Positions 22,690-34,522 of a stretch of DNA of 64,000 nucleotides are shown piece by piece. The stretch is from contig JAJVDF010000210.1 in NCBI GenBank assembly GCA_022410635.1, positions 689,990 through 753,989 of the forward strand. The letters run 5' to 3'. The stretch comes from Tretioscincus oriximinensis. Its lineage: Eukaryota > Chordata > Lepidosauria > Squamata > Gymnophthalmidae. The position numbers were made by a program, and so were the translations under genes. Positions within the stretch are counted from its first letter, which is position 1, and every line of letters starts with the position of its first letter. The notes under the pieces were generated by a model that worked only from the letters and a program-made list of their open reading frames with translations, searched no databases and had not been told where the DNA came from.

Positions 22690-23389
22690 GGAATCAAAAA
22701 ATATGTCATATTCCCGGTGCTTTACCAACTTTAACCATATCAGTAGAATAGGGATGCTTTCGCATGAGGTTTACTTCATGTTGTTATAGCATGATTATGG
22801 GGATTTGCTCACCTAACAGCAGTGACAGTGTTAGGATGGTTAGAATATAACCCTTTTCCATCCTAGTCCTTATATACTGATTTCATGGCACAATGTAGAC
22901 ATGATTGTGAGAGCTTCTGAGAGCTGTTTTCAGGGAGGAAATAACATCTTTAATTAAAAACCCCCTTTGTATTCAAGTGTCCAGTAACAGCGAGGTGAGA
23001 GGCAGCAACCAATAGCAGAAGAGCTATAGACAGAATGCATGAGGAAAAGAAGGAGTTACCTTCCTGTGTATAGAAACAAGGATAGTTCTTTGTAAGAAGG
23101 TTTTTAGAGGCTTCACTATAAACACCAGTAGTCTGTTATGCAGGCCAATTTGTTAACTGGATGAATTAATAGTTGCTCTATGTAAAATATAATGGCCTGA
23201 AAGAAGATGTGCATGGCCTTAAGGCAGGTGGGAGAAACATTCACAACTCGATATACAAAGATGATGCCACTGTGCTAACAGAAAAGGGCAATTTAACGGC
23301 CTAACAAGTCACAAGGGAGTGAGAAGATGGCTTTAAACCTGAATTTTAGGAATATGAAGATTATGTCAACAAGACCAATCTCTCTTCTT
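22690..23389. other. Unannotated sequence
   Basis: No gene or named repeat seen. Confidence 0.4.
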
Positions 23390-23698
23390 TTTAAAAAAAT
23401 GCTTTTATTGATTTTTACACATCATTGCACAATCCATCTCAGTATACGATAATCCCTCTTCCTCCCCTCCACCCTTGTTCTTCCCTCCCTCTTCCCTTTT
23501 CCATTGGGGGTTACATCTTTTACATCCTATAGATTAAACTTAGTCTGACCTTTTTGTCTTGTTGTGGAATTGTCTGTAATAAATAATTTTTTATTATTTG
23601 TCATTTCTGGGTTTTTTTCCTCTAAACTTCTGTGTACTGTTATCTATATTTATTCTTGTAGATCTAGTTTCTGTTGCAATTTTGTCCTTTATCTAGAC
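23390..23698 (-). repeat. Possible LINE 3' untranslated region (L1-like), left part
   Basis: The segment starts AAAAAAATGCTTTTATTGAT and is pyrimidine-rich on the plus strand, as reversed LINE 3' ends with A-rich tails are. Together with 24880-25060 it seems to form one older element split by the L2 insertion. Based on base composition and general look only. Confidence 0.3.
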
Positions 23699-24868
23699 CC
23701 ATTTCAATCTGGTTTGAGGCCAAGTCATGGCACAGAAACCACCTTGGTCGCCCTGGTTGATGACCTACTCCAGGAGAGGGATGGGGGCAATGCGACCCTG
23801 TTGGTTCACCTGGACCTCTCAGTGGCTTTTGATACCATTGACCACGGTATCCTCCTGGAGAGACTAAGGAGTTGGTGGCACTGCACTGCTGTGGTTTCGC
23901 TCCTATCTCCAAGGCCACTTCCAGAGAATGATGGTGGAGGACTCTTACTTGACACCCTGGGAGCTCATTTGTGGGGTTCCTCAGGGGGTGNTCCCCCCCC
24001 CCCCCCCCCCCATGCTGTTCAGCATCTATATGAAGCCACTGGGAGAGGTCGTCAGGAGATTTGGAGTAAAGTGTCATTAATACTCAGATGACACTCAGCT
24101 CTGTTCCATCTCAATTAGGAGAGGCAGTTGAAGTGCTTGACAGGTGCCTGGAGGCAATGATGGGCTGGATGGGGGCCAATAAATTGAAGCTGAATCCAGA
24201 CAAGACGAAGGTGCTGTGTGTCGGAGCATCCCGGGTTCGTGAAGTGGGGAGGCACCCTGTCCTTGGTGGGGTAGAATTACCCTATAAGGGACGGGTGCGA
24301 AATCTTGGGGTGCTTCAGGACTCTGCACTGACACTTGAAAATCAGGTGGAGGCAGTGGCCAGGAGTGGCTACTTCCAGTTACGTCTGGTTTGCCAGTTAC
24401 GGCCACTTCTGAACAGGGATGATCTAGCCACAGTAATCCATGTTCTGGTAACTTCCAGATTGGACTATTGTAATGCGCTCTATATGGGGCTGCCCTTGAA
24501 AACGGTTCGGAAGCTACAGCTGGTGCAGAATGCAGCCGCTAGACTGCTGACAGGGACAGCTGGCCGGACACACATCACACTGGTCTTGAAAGAGCTGCAC
24601 TGGCTGCCCATTTGCTACCGAGCCAATTCAAGGTGTTGACTTTAACTTACAAGGCCCTCAAACTTGGGCCCCAAATATCTAAAGAAACGCCTTCTCCCAT
24701 ACCAACCTGCCCATGCCTTAAGATCTGCAGGAGAGGACCTCCTAGTTGTACCACCCCTTTCAACAGCCAGTGGAGTGGGAACCTGTTGGGCTAGGGCCTT
24801 CTCGGTGGTTGCCCCTCATCTTTGGAGTAGTCCAAAGGGGTATAAGTATAAATAAATAAATAAATAAA
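23699..24868 (+). pseudogene. L2-clade LINE reverse transcriptase, broken 3' part
   Basis: This is the carboxy-terminal half of an L2 non-LTR retrotransposon ORF2, whose product copies its own RNA into nicked genomic DNA. Visible landmarks are FQSGLRPSHGTET at the start, the palm motif AFDTIDH (23825-23845), the catalytic-box variant YSDDT (24081-24095; the usual form is YADDT), then GWMGANKLKLNPDKT and SRLDYCNALYMGLP, and the terminal DLLVVPPLSTASG. The frame is destroyed by a stop right before YSDDT (24078-24080), a 17-base C run at 23994-24010 with neighbouring loss, and at least three frame changes near 24100, 24625 and 24665. It is 5' truncated and ends in GGTATAAGTATAAATAAATA, the L2-type tail. 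The endonuclease domain is missing, so it cannot be active. Confidence 0.88.
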
Positions 24869-25060
24869 TATTAAATAATCTTTCCAATGCCATATTTGCT
24901 ATTTGGTTGCGTCTTTCCATCCTCTTAATATCACTATTTGTGCGCAAGCTATTACTCCAATTTCAACCGGTCGTCTTAAGATTTGGTAACAATTTTTGAT
25001 GTTTTGTCTTCTGATTGCACGATTAGTTTAAAAAAGGTCTATAATCTTTGGAACACAGGT
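24869..25060 (-). repeat. Possible LINE 3' untranslated region, right part
   Basis: After the L2 tail the sequence resumes TTAAATAATCTTTCCAATGC with a pyrimidine-rich style like that at 23390-23698. It may be the continuation of the element interrupted by L2. Not proven. Confidence 0.25.
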
Positions 25061-25977
25061 TCCCAACCCATAGATTGTGACTACAAATGGGGTTGTGGGG
25101 CAGAAGACCAAAAATGACTTATATTCTATACAATTTTTAATCCTACCGAACAAGCCTACTTCTTGTTCCAACATCATTTCTTGCACCTTCCACCATGTGG
25201 TCCCAGACAGATATAAAGATCCACTATGTATTTCATTGCTGTTTTTTTTAACAAAATATAGGACTCATTCAAAGCAACAACATTCCCTTTTTATCAACTC
25301 TACATATTTTAGCTATTCTGAGTTTTAGAGTTTCCTACTAAATCAGAAAACTCCACTGACCAAAATATTCCTGCATTGTGTGAGCAGGGAATATTTCTGT
25401 CATGAAGCTCCACTTGCAACCTTTGTGCATTGCATTGTATGCAAACACGTAATCAAGCTAAATTCCCCCTATTGTTCTTTCTTAGGCCTATAATCCATCA
25501 TTTCCTTTCCCCTCCTGTGTCACGTCCTCTAATTTAGACACTACAGGGCTCAGCTTGTCCATGAGGTCATAAAGATCTCCAAGAGTATGTATCCTGAATT
25601 TTAAAATTCTTTTTAAAAGAAAAAAAATATGCAGAGAAGATCAACATACACATTAAATCCAAGGTCATGCCTCCAGGTCTCTGTGCTGTTATGTACTATA
25701 AAAATTCTGGCATGCTTAGCATTCCTGCTATTCAGGCTTTTTCTTCAAACCACGTGGGAAATGGAAAGATTCCCTTCTGCCTCTCCAATGCCCCAGTATG
25801 TTTTCCACAATAAAGAGGGATATTAACTAAATAGGTCCTTGTGCAAGCCATAACCCGAGACTGTCCTTTACTTTTAACATTCAGCCTTTTGAAGTCAAAA
25901 TATCTTCAGTTCCAGTCTCAAACTCAATCCCATATGCCAACAGTATAAAGAGTGCTTCCAAAAGAAAGGGAGAACTT
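25061..25977. other. Unannotated sequence
   Basis: No recognisable gene or repeat. Confidence 0.4.
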
Positions 25978-26140
25978 GTGTCTCGGAGATCGGGTTTTGA
26001 AGCCCTGTGTCGGACGTGGGGAAGGGTGAACACCATTCACTAGCCTGTAGCTCTAACCAACCCATCTATTCAAAAGCAAAAATTGCAAGAAATTGTAACT
26101 GACAGCAAATAGATACATGGGAACCACCACAGGAGGAGAA
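25978..26140 (+). repeat. SINE type B, head and body, 3' truncated
   Basis: It has the tRNA-like B-box region GGGTTTTGAAGCCCTGTGTC, then CACTAGCCTGTAGCTCTAAC and ACATGGGAACCACCACAG, where it stops. Its own tail domain and (TTC)n are missing. What follows is (GAA)n, the start of an oppositely oriented SINE, so the right part was replaced or never copied. Confidence 0.75.
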
Positions 26141-26254
26141 GGAGGAGGAGGAGGAGAAGGAGAAGAAGAAGAAGAAGAAGAAGAAGAAGAAGAAGAAGAA
26201 GAAGAAGAAGAAGAAGAAGAAGAAGACGAAGACGAAGAAGAAGAAGAAGAAGAA
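26131..26254. repeat. (GGA)n/(GAA)n microsatellite
   Basis: About 120 bp of GGA and GAA triplets with a few GAC interruptions near 26226-26237. It sits exactly at the junction of two SINEs and is best explained as an expanded SINE tail. Confidence 0.9.
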
Positions 26255-26320
26255 TCTGTTTTTATAACCTGCCCTTCTTACCCAATGGGACTTAGAGTGA
26301 CTTACAAGCTTAATTTTCAC
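26248..26320 (-). repeat. SINE tail fragment
   Basis: The tail domain is read in reverse: GAATCTGTTTTTATAACCTG, CCCAATGGGACTTAGAGTGA, CTTACAAG. This is the shared 3' domain of the TTC-tailed SINEs, in minus orientation. Only the tail is left. Confidence 0.65.
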
Positions 26321-27979
26321 TTCTTAATGATTGCTTCATTCATACCATTCAACTGCATTATTCGTGCCATTCATTACAAGATTCAGTGGATCTGATTACA
26401 CAGGTTCAGAAATTTGTTTTAGGAAGCTCCCTATTCTACATCGTTTGCACAGAAATAGTGATAATCCATATCAAATGTGTAGTAAAAACTTCCTAAACTA
26501 AATCGTTGCTAGGTCAAACAAATCTGCCCTACAAGTGTTAAAATACATGCACAGTGGCATACATGCATGTAGGATAGATCTGTGTGGGGAAGTGGAAAGG
26601 ATGTTTTTCCATCAGCTTGAACCAAGAGTGCTTTCTAAGCTACCTTCAAGGGTTACTTTGGGACTGTCCTTGAAGACAGTGCTGAAGGCTGCCTTTGAAC
26701 TTCAAAGCTGTCCGCAAAGACAGTGCTGATGTGAATCAGTTGGAATACGTCCTTGTGATGCTTTGTATAACAATAGTTTTGCATTTGCATGCTAGCAGAT
26801 GTAGTTGCACTTCTAATGTGGATTTAGCTGCTTCACACCAATGTGTGCAGCTACGACCAATCAATATCAAGCTAACCCACATTAACTAAAATGGTTTAAA
26901 ACTGGAGTATGAGAAAAGGTCATAGATATATGAATAAAAGGACAGGAAAAAATAGGAAAATATAAAGCTCCTATAATATCATCATTTGAAATGAAAGCAA
27001 CAAACTGAAATAAGATGCTCTTGAAATAAGAACATCAGTACAGAGCACAAATTGGACAATGCTCAATAGCAATCCAAAAGGCTGNTTTCTTTTGTTCTTA
27101 GTGCATTCTTATCATAAATGGACTTGGATGGGTGACTGCTGAATCTTAAAGATTGTCTGTTGTAAGGCAGCTAACAAGTTCACAGTTGTATCTCCGGAAC
27201 TCCCATGGTTGAGATACCACTAAGCACCTACATGACGTTATACCGGTATTTAGTTAACATATTTTATAATCTTGAGATTGCCCAGGGGGACAATGGGTCA
27301 CCACTTCTGAAAGGAGAATTCCTGGCTCTTTACATGTTATAATTCTTGTTGTAGCTTTATCTGAGCTTCCTACTGAATTGAGACAGCAGAAGTGCACAAA
27401 AAGGTACAGTGGGCTCTAGCTGCTAGCTTAGGTTCAGACTTCCCAGAATACTCAGTGTGAGGTTAGACTAAAGCAATCCTTGTAGCATAGCTTGGAGGCA
27501 TTGAGTACTTGAAAGCAGAAATAGGAGATGCTGCCTCAGAGGCAGAGGGTGTAGCATCTACAAACCCCACACATTGTTCCTCACCATCTTCAAAACTGAT
27601 GACTTTGCTGTAGAGTTCAGTTGTCACAACAAATGAGAAAAATATTGCAATAGAAAAGACCACGGAAGTGGACTTTTTCTGGTGAGGTGCCTCAAAGAGC
27701 CAGCATGTAAGTTATATACATACACCATATATACTGTACATATATTGTATTGATATTGATTCACATTTCCATTTCTCCCTACAGTCAAATATCTCAGGCT
27801 GGGTCAAAATATAATAATTATAAAAACCACTAAAATAGAATGGATAAAAGACAATGATGATGACTGCATGGGGGCAGGCCATTATTCCTTTAGCTGAAGG
27901 TCAAGATGAACAGATGCACATTAACCAACCCTCTAAACACATGCCGTGTGACGACTGTCCAAGTACAGGGAACAGTGAG
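26321..27979. other. Mostly unannotated sequence
   Basis: The segment 26620-26750 (CTGAAGGCTGCCTTTGAACT) resembles 54235-54340 (CTGAAGCCGCCTTTACAGGA), which hints at an old repeat pair. The rest holds nothing I can name. Confidence 0.35.
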
Positions 27980-28110
27980 TACTGTTCAATTTGGTAGAGT
28001 CCATTCCATGGCCTGGGGGCTAGCACTGAAAAGGCTCCCTCATATGTCCACACCCTTTTATATTACTGAAGGCCTTGTAGTAAGATCCATATAATCATTG
28101 CATGGAGTTT
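27980..28110 (+). repeat. Possible LINE coding fragment
   Basis: A frame reading ..VHSMAWGLALKRLPHMST.. recalls the 'F..LGA.TEKAL' stretch found near the 3' end of L2-like elements. The match is short and unverified. Confidence 0.2.
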
Positions 28111-29494
28111 ATGGCCGTGGAATTTCTTTACACCTAAAAACTTGCTCCCCGTTCCCCAAACAAAAAAGGCATATATGTGTATAAAACCTAAATGTAAACT
28201 CCCTTTCTCAATTAACTTTTCTTCAGGTTCTTTTTGCACATGCTTGGTAATGTGCTTTAAAGAGCTCTGATGTGGAGAAAGCAACAAAAGCTATGTTTCA
28301 CCAAAACATCCTTTGGTGAAAGAGGTGATATTAATAAACGTTGTTGTTATTATCTCATTCTACCTATTCCTTGGTGCTTTTGCCATGACGGCTAGTGACA
28401 AGTATGCCATGCAGTTTGATTTGAGGCAGGCAATGATCCTTAATCCTGGAGATGTGCCCCATCTTGATACTGGTGACTTCTGCCTGTTGAAGGACTGTGA
28501 TGTTGGTGTGATAGTCATTTGAGTGGATGTTCAGGTTGTTATGCATCAAATGTTGAAGTGCTCTAGCAGGGGTGATGTTAGATGACCCACATCTCAAACC
28601 GTGGGCCATCTATGTCAATGAAGGGTTAAACAACATTTTAGTTTTTAGTGCTGATAATCAAGACTATTTTGATTACTAATATCACATTTCCTAGTCCTAT
28701 TCAAATCCACCTTTCCAGGCACAGAATGTTTATGAGAGGGAAGGGGGAGGCTGCAGTATGAATATTTCCATCTTTAGGATGCCTCAGAGGTATCTCTTTT
28801 TTACTATGTCTGATCACAGCCTTAGGTTCCTCCTTAGTCCCAACAAAGCACTTTCAAAACAGAAACAATTAAGGAAAGAGGTTCGGTTGCAAATGGAGAA
28901 TCTTTATTGCTTACATACACTGCATGACTCCAGGGATTTTTAGTTAAGGGAGGCTTGTATTGTGTGACTAATATGAAGTGTAAGCATCTCATAAATATAT
29001 TGACCTTGCGTTTCCTGGAGATCTTTTGATTTCTGGCTTAATTATTATTTATGATGATGGAATATGCAAATAGAGTAAAGGAGTAAGAGGTCATTCAACT
29101 TTTTGAGTTCGTATATATCTTAAATCAGCACAAGTGTCTGTGTAAATTTTCCGCTTTCTACTTATTTTGCTTCGTTCTTGACTTCGTTCTGATTCAAGTT
29201 GCAACTGACAGATCAAGACTGCAGGATACAGAACAGAGTAGATTACAGAGGAATTCCTTTCCTTTCCCCACTACCTTACAGTCCTTATCTGTAGTCCGCC
29301 TTAATACATAAAGGCAAACTTTGCTGCTTTAGTTATAAAGTGGTTATGCAGTTTCTGAGGAATTCTGAGAAATGTTGAGGCGTAAGGCTGGTGAGACAGA
29401 ATTCAGGCTTTCACCTTGAAGTGGTGCTTTGGTGGAAAAAACTGCTCTCCCTTCCCTACTTTTAGATATTGCTATTTTATATGTTAATTTGGTT
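28111..29494. other. Unannotated sequence
   Basis: Nothing recognised. Confidence 0.4.
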
Positions 29495-29556
29495 TTTAAT
29501 GCTAACTGCCCTAAGGCCTTCAGGCGTAGGGTGGTAGAGAAATGTAAATAAATAAA
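29495..29556 (+). repeat. L2-type 3' tail
   Basis: TTTTTAATGCTAACTGCCCT and GGGTGGTAGAGAAATGTAAA lead into TAAATAAATA. This is the form of an L2 or L2-mobilised SINE 3' end ('gggtggtatataaat' plus TAAA repeats). Confidence 0.5.
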
Positions 29557-29753
29557 TATGTACTATAATGTGATTTAAAAGCAAAGACTCACTATATAGT
29601 GGTTGGATAGTCTAGAATAAAAATGGATAGATGTATCGAGATGTGTTTTTTCACAATATGATTATATGATTATAGGGGATTTGCCCCATGTGATAGTGGG
29701 GATCAAACAGTGGTACTGCTTGAAAGGAATGTCACTAATGCTTTTTCTTGCTA

Positions 29754-29932
29754 CAGGTGAAATGCCGTTATAATGAACAACAAGGGGTCAGGTGAATTTG
29801 TTTGTTATAGTGAAATTATAATGAAACCTATTGAAACTAACATTACCCTTATGGGCATTCTGCCAGGATGTTCAAATTTGTTATACCGCATTTTTATATA
29901 TATTGGGGTTCTTTATAATGGGGTTTCACCTG
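29754..29932. mobile_element. TA-flanked miniature inverted-repeat element (179 bp)
   Basis: The left end CAGGTGAAATGCCGTTATAA and the right end, complement CAGGTGAAACCCCATTATAA, are inverted with only a few mismatches over about 24 bp. The flanks are TA on the left and TG on the right, consistent with a mutated TA duplication of a mariner/pogo-type transposase. There is no coding sequence. Confidence 0.75.
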
Positions 29933-31959
29933 TGATACTTTTATGCAGTTTCCGCAATGTGATGCCCAGTCCTTCTGCTGTGACAGAGCCATCTGCACAT
30001 TGTCTATGAGAGCTACAGGGGTTGAAAAGCTGCTGTTTCCTGTTGACTGTACAAAGTAGAAAGCAGCAATTGTGAATAAAAATCAATAACAGGATGGGTA
30101 AAGATCACCCAATTGCATGCTAGAATTTATGGTAAGGTTTCATGGGAAATGTAGGCAAATTCAAAGGGAAGAGAGTGCTTGAGCATGACAAGCAATGACA
30201 GCATAAATCCTTTATAGTGTTGTAAATAGTGCTACAACAGGATGCTGTGTTTCAGAATACAGCAGTCTAGGCTGCATCCAGATGTTGCTTATTTATTCTG
30301 CTGTGGTTGGGTATTCTGAGATAAAATATGGATATTTCGGCGATGCTTTATTCCAGAATATCCAAGAGAAGAATAAGAGAGTGTTAACATTGTTCAGGAA
30401 CTATGTACAGTATACTTTCTTTTCCAGATTCAATTCCCTGGACAGGGACCTCCTTAGATACTTTCCAGCTGGATTCAATCACCTTCTACTCCTGCCACAT
30501 GTACATTCCTGAAAGGCAGTTGATCTGTCTTCACATTTCCATACCTGATACTAGCTTTGTCCAATCATCTGCATTCTCCCTCTTTTACCTCAGAATGTTT
30601 ATCACATCTGAACTTAGAAAAATGGCTGTGTTTTGTCTGATATAATAACCATATCATTCAACAAAAGGTGTAACCAGACAACAGATTAATGTCTCTCTGA
30701 GAGTGTCATCCAAGTGATCCCACTGCATGTCATCACGGGTTGTCAGTGATCTACTCATTACATCTCTCTTTTGGGAGCGGAGAAAGGCCGATTCTGTGGT
30801 GGAGGTTGTGGAATCCACTCCCAAAGCCGCATGTGGGTTTGCGATTTCTTGCTGGAGTGAGATCTCAGCTGAAATAGTACAAGATCACGTTCTCAGTAGC
30901 AAATCAGGGAGCTGTCACATGAGAGCCATGTCAGAGCAATGGCAGCATCTTGCATGTTGCCATGGCACACTCCTCATGAGTAGGGTGCCGCTGCAGAAGA
31001 ACAAGGTACTTGTGGGTGGGGGGACAATGACCTATACCCCGGGATAACCTAATAAGCCTGGGTGTGGCTGCACCCAAACACTTACTTTAGAAGGATTTTT
31101 GCACACAAACAAATAGGTACTTATACTTCCAGCTTGTGTAGGTTTAGGTTATAGCACATATTCCATGCCTGTGAGGTAGTCTATTTAATGGTTTCATGTA
31201 TCATTATTCACCTCATTCCCATCACACTGAAATCATGTGTACTTCTGAGTCACATTCAGTCTTTGAAATAACTATTGGCTTCTTTTTGCTCAACTAAAAA
31301 GAAGAAACTGTTCCCTTGCTTTGTGAAGTTCTTGTCAGAAGGCATAAAGCTCTTTGCTTACTGTAACAACCTTCTTAACATAACAGATCGGTTCTCACTC
31401 TTTTTATCCCTTCCCATCCAATAAAAACAACAACCTTGCATTGTCCTAGGAAAAAGCTCTTTGCCATTTCTTTTCTTGGCAGTGGATGTAGAAGAGTAAG
31501 GAAAAGGAAACTGGAGCCTATTAGTCTGATTAAAGGATTTATGACATCATTAGAAGGATGAAAGAGGAGAAAAGGCATTGCAAGCAATGTCCATCCTCTG
31601 AATGCATAAATACATAGTTCCCATAAAGATCTTTATTCGTATCACCATTAAAAATTGGCAAGGTATGTACTAGACAATACCCAGCCATATGGACTCTACT
31701 TCATCTTATCTTGAAGCGTACAAAGTTCCATGGGTACCTATTAATCACCAAGATCCTTTACTAATGATCTGTGTCAAAACTGGATCTCAAGAGATGAAGA
31801 AACTGGGACAGTTGTGGACTTTTAGACACGCAGCTCTGTTACAAAAGAATAAAGAAACGTGTGTTTGCATGTACACATGCATGTGTGCACTGGCACAATG
31901 ACAATTGCTCTTCCTCCCAACTGTTTGCCTGATCATTTATCCAACCATGCATTTAGTAA
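29933..31959. other. Unannotated sequence
   Basis: No gene or named repeat. The frame at 30727-31047 (106 codons) shows nothing recognisable. Confidence 0.4.
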
Positions 31960-31993
31960 TAGTTTGAAACTGAGTTAATGGGCAGGATGGAAA

Positions 31994-32710
31994 GTGAAAG
32001 AACAGGAGGATATATGTGTCATGCCCTGTCAGAATCTGGAAGATAATGTAGACTTGGACGGCAAGCCATCAGTGACAGCTGACATGCCTTGCTTTGGCCN
32101 TAATGGGGACTCAGCTTTAGAAGCAGAATCTCTGCCAGAGACTNTGCAGCAAACCACAGCTGACCAGCAGGCTGACAATGAAACAGAGCAGGAGGAGGGC
32201 TTGGACCAATACCAACTGGAGTTGCAGAGTCNTCAAGATAAAGCTCTCCTCCAATGTTCACAATGATTGTTAGAGCAAAGCCAGAAGGCACACTTCCCAC
32301 ACCAGGAAAAGGAAAGCCCTTTGGCTTCTTAAGGAGCTGGTTTGCATTTACTTGTTACTGGAAAGCAACATTGGCATTTTCTTCTGTGTGCTCTGTTCTA
32401 TCCAGTTCCATGTGTGTTTGGTTTTGGACCATGCTTGACTGTTACTCATGTTGCCCTGATGCCCTTCTGATATTCTAGATGTGTGTTTTCTGACCTAGAC
32501 TGGACTTGGCTTACTTGTTGGTTGCCTGTGACTCAGATGCTGAGTATTTAAGGATTGCTTGCTTTTCTCTTATTCTGCGAGCTCTATGGAAGGTTTACTT
32601 GTGTTCTGTAAACTGGTGTCCAGGCTCAGTGTCAGAAGCAGTGAGAGTGTTCAGTGTGAGCAGCAAACATAGCTGCTGGGCACCATTTTGGAGGCTTACA
32701 GAGGCTCCTT
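31994..32710 (+). mobile_element. Possible LTR-retrotransposon fragment
   Basis: A GC-richer block begins near GTCATGCCCTGTCAGAATCT, has a Gln/Glu-rich open stretch (31994-32266), repeated TGGAC/CTTGG-type strings and a TATA-like GAGTATTTAAGG near 32540. This style resembles squamate LTR regions from memory. No second LTR, primer site or polyprotein is visible, so it is tentative. Confidence 0.3.
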
Positions 32711-32784
32711 AAGGAGTAACTGTCTCCCTAAGAATAACCTCCAGAGCTGTTTAAATTGCCCAGGTGCCAATCTCTGACCACTTA

Positions 32785-33105
32785 CTGAAGAAGAACTGGG
32801 TTCTTATAGTCCACTTTTCTCACCTTTCAAAGGGACTCAAAGCGACTTACAAGGGTATTTCTGCCCGAAGGTTGACATTCTATCTACCCCACCAGGCTGT
32901 GGTGGTTCCCATGTATCTACTTGCAGTCACTTGCAACGTCTTGCAATTCTTGCTTTCAAATAGCTGGGTTGGCTAAAGCTATAGGCTAGTGGAAGGTGCT
33001 CACCCCTCCCCACATCCAACACAGGGCTTCGAAACCCCATCTCCCAGATGAGAGACNAATTCCTTAGTCACTGAGCTTTCCGTGCCTGCCGTTCTTGCTA
33101 CTGAG
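32785..33105 (-). repeat. SINE type B, near-complete copy
   Basis: Read on the minus strand, the element starts with a tRNA-like head: A-box-like AAGCTCAGTGACTAAGG and B-box-like GGTTTCGAAGCC. An unrelated body follows (CACCTTCCACTAGCCTATAG ... GGAACCACCACAGCCTGGTG), then the 3' domain GAGTCCCTTTGAAAGGTGAG, and it ends in ATAAGAACCCAGTTCTTCTTC. Such SINEs are transcribed by RNA polymerase III and need a LINE partner. The 3' domain is shared with the CORE-type SINEs here while the head differs. Four other partial copies lie at 4626, 16780, 25978 and 26248. Confidence 0.8.
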
Positions 33106-34522
33106 AAGCAAGAAGGTGCTCTCCTGGTGCCACCACATTTGCGGACAGACTTCAGAAGAAAGGAGGAGCCTGCTTCTNCCCATGTCAGGTGACAGTGATT
33201 CAGTCATCACACTGACAGACATGGATGGCACAAGAAGGAACCCAAACCTGCTGCCCCTTGGATCAAGATCTTATGCTGCATGTGCAACTGTGCAGTCTCA
33301 GGGAAATGCTACCCATGTGTGATACTTTAACGGTTGGTGCTTTGACTAAAGAAATAGCTGCCTCTCTCCACAAAACGCGTTAAAAGCCACAATGGTGTTA
33401 CATTCCGAAATAACCCATTTGCGAGTCCAGGCATATGTACCCTCATCCTTTTGCAAACAAACCATTAGGAAAACCTTTAAATCTCCATGGAAGAGACAAG
33501 ATGACTAACCAGGAAGTAAATACTGAGGATGTGATTCTGTATTGTTTTGTGCCAGCATTTTCTCGCAGTGGCCTTATGATCCCGTACACACAAGGAAGGC
33601 TTCTAGAGGCGTGGCCATTTCGGAAAACATCAGCAATCCAGGTCCATTATGAAAACTCAGTTGGCACATGGGGTGGAGCATTCATGGTGTTGATAACCCC
33701 TTNGTAGGAAAATCCAGTGTACCTGCAGGTTCAGTTGATGGACATGATAATATGTATATCACAGTTTTTTTGTCTAATAATGAAATGTGAGAGTCTTAGA
33801 TCCTCTCTTTTAAGACCTTGCACATATTCACTTTAGAAATGGGATTTGGTTGTTTTAGAAGTTCATACTGGGAGAATAGTTCAAAATTCATCTTATCCTA
33901 TTTTAAAATCTACACCAGTTAAAGAGCTTTTGCTTCCCAAAGCCTCCTAGCACTAGGGAGATAGGAAGTTAAAGCTATGATAGGTGACCTGTGCCCCTCC
34001 AATTATTGCTAGATTTTCCACCCATCAACCTCAATCAGCCTTGGCAGAGTGAATTAGCACTCTTGTACTCTTCCAACTTGCACAATGTGCTAAGTATTTC
34101 CATCTCTGGCAGGTGGCAAAATCTTCCATTTACTCGTTTTGCAATCTCCTCAGAAGACTGCCTGGCTTTCAAGCCGGTCACCTGCTGCTTGATTGGTAAT
34201 CCTGTTTATTTTGCATTTCCAGCTGTTTCTCTAGGGGAACTCTTGCTTCCTGCTAACCACAGGGCTTAGATTAGCTTAAAAATGAGCCAGGCAATTTTGG
34301 GAACAGAGGAACATCTTAGATCATTTATAAAGCCAATCAAATGTGACCAGGAGGAGGTTTGCAGACAGTGGCAGGAGATAGAACACAGGTGAAGAGGGAA
34401 TCTGTATGGTGAATTACACTTTGAAAGCATATGGCGCTGCACATACATTATGCATAGGACCAGCAGCAGAATGTGTCTCTCAGAGCACTTCAGTCTGTTC
34501 TTGTGTCAACAGCCACCAAGAG
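33106..34522. other. Unannotated sequence
   Basis: Nothing recognised. Open frames are short and unrelated to known families. Confidence 0.4.

Noticed and set aside
26066..26395. Glu-rich frame on plus and Phe-rich frame on minus strand
   Set aside because: They are translations of the GGA/GAA tract at the junction of two SINEs.
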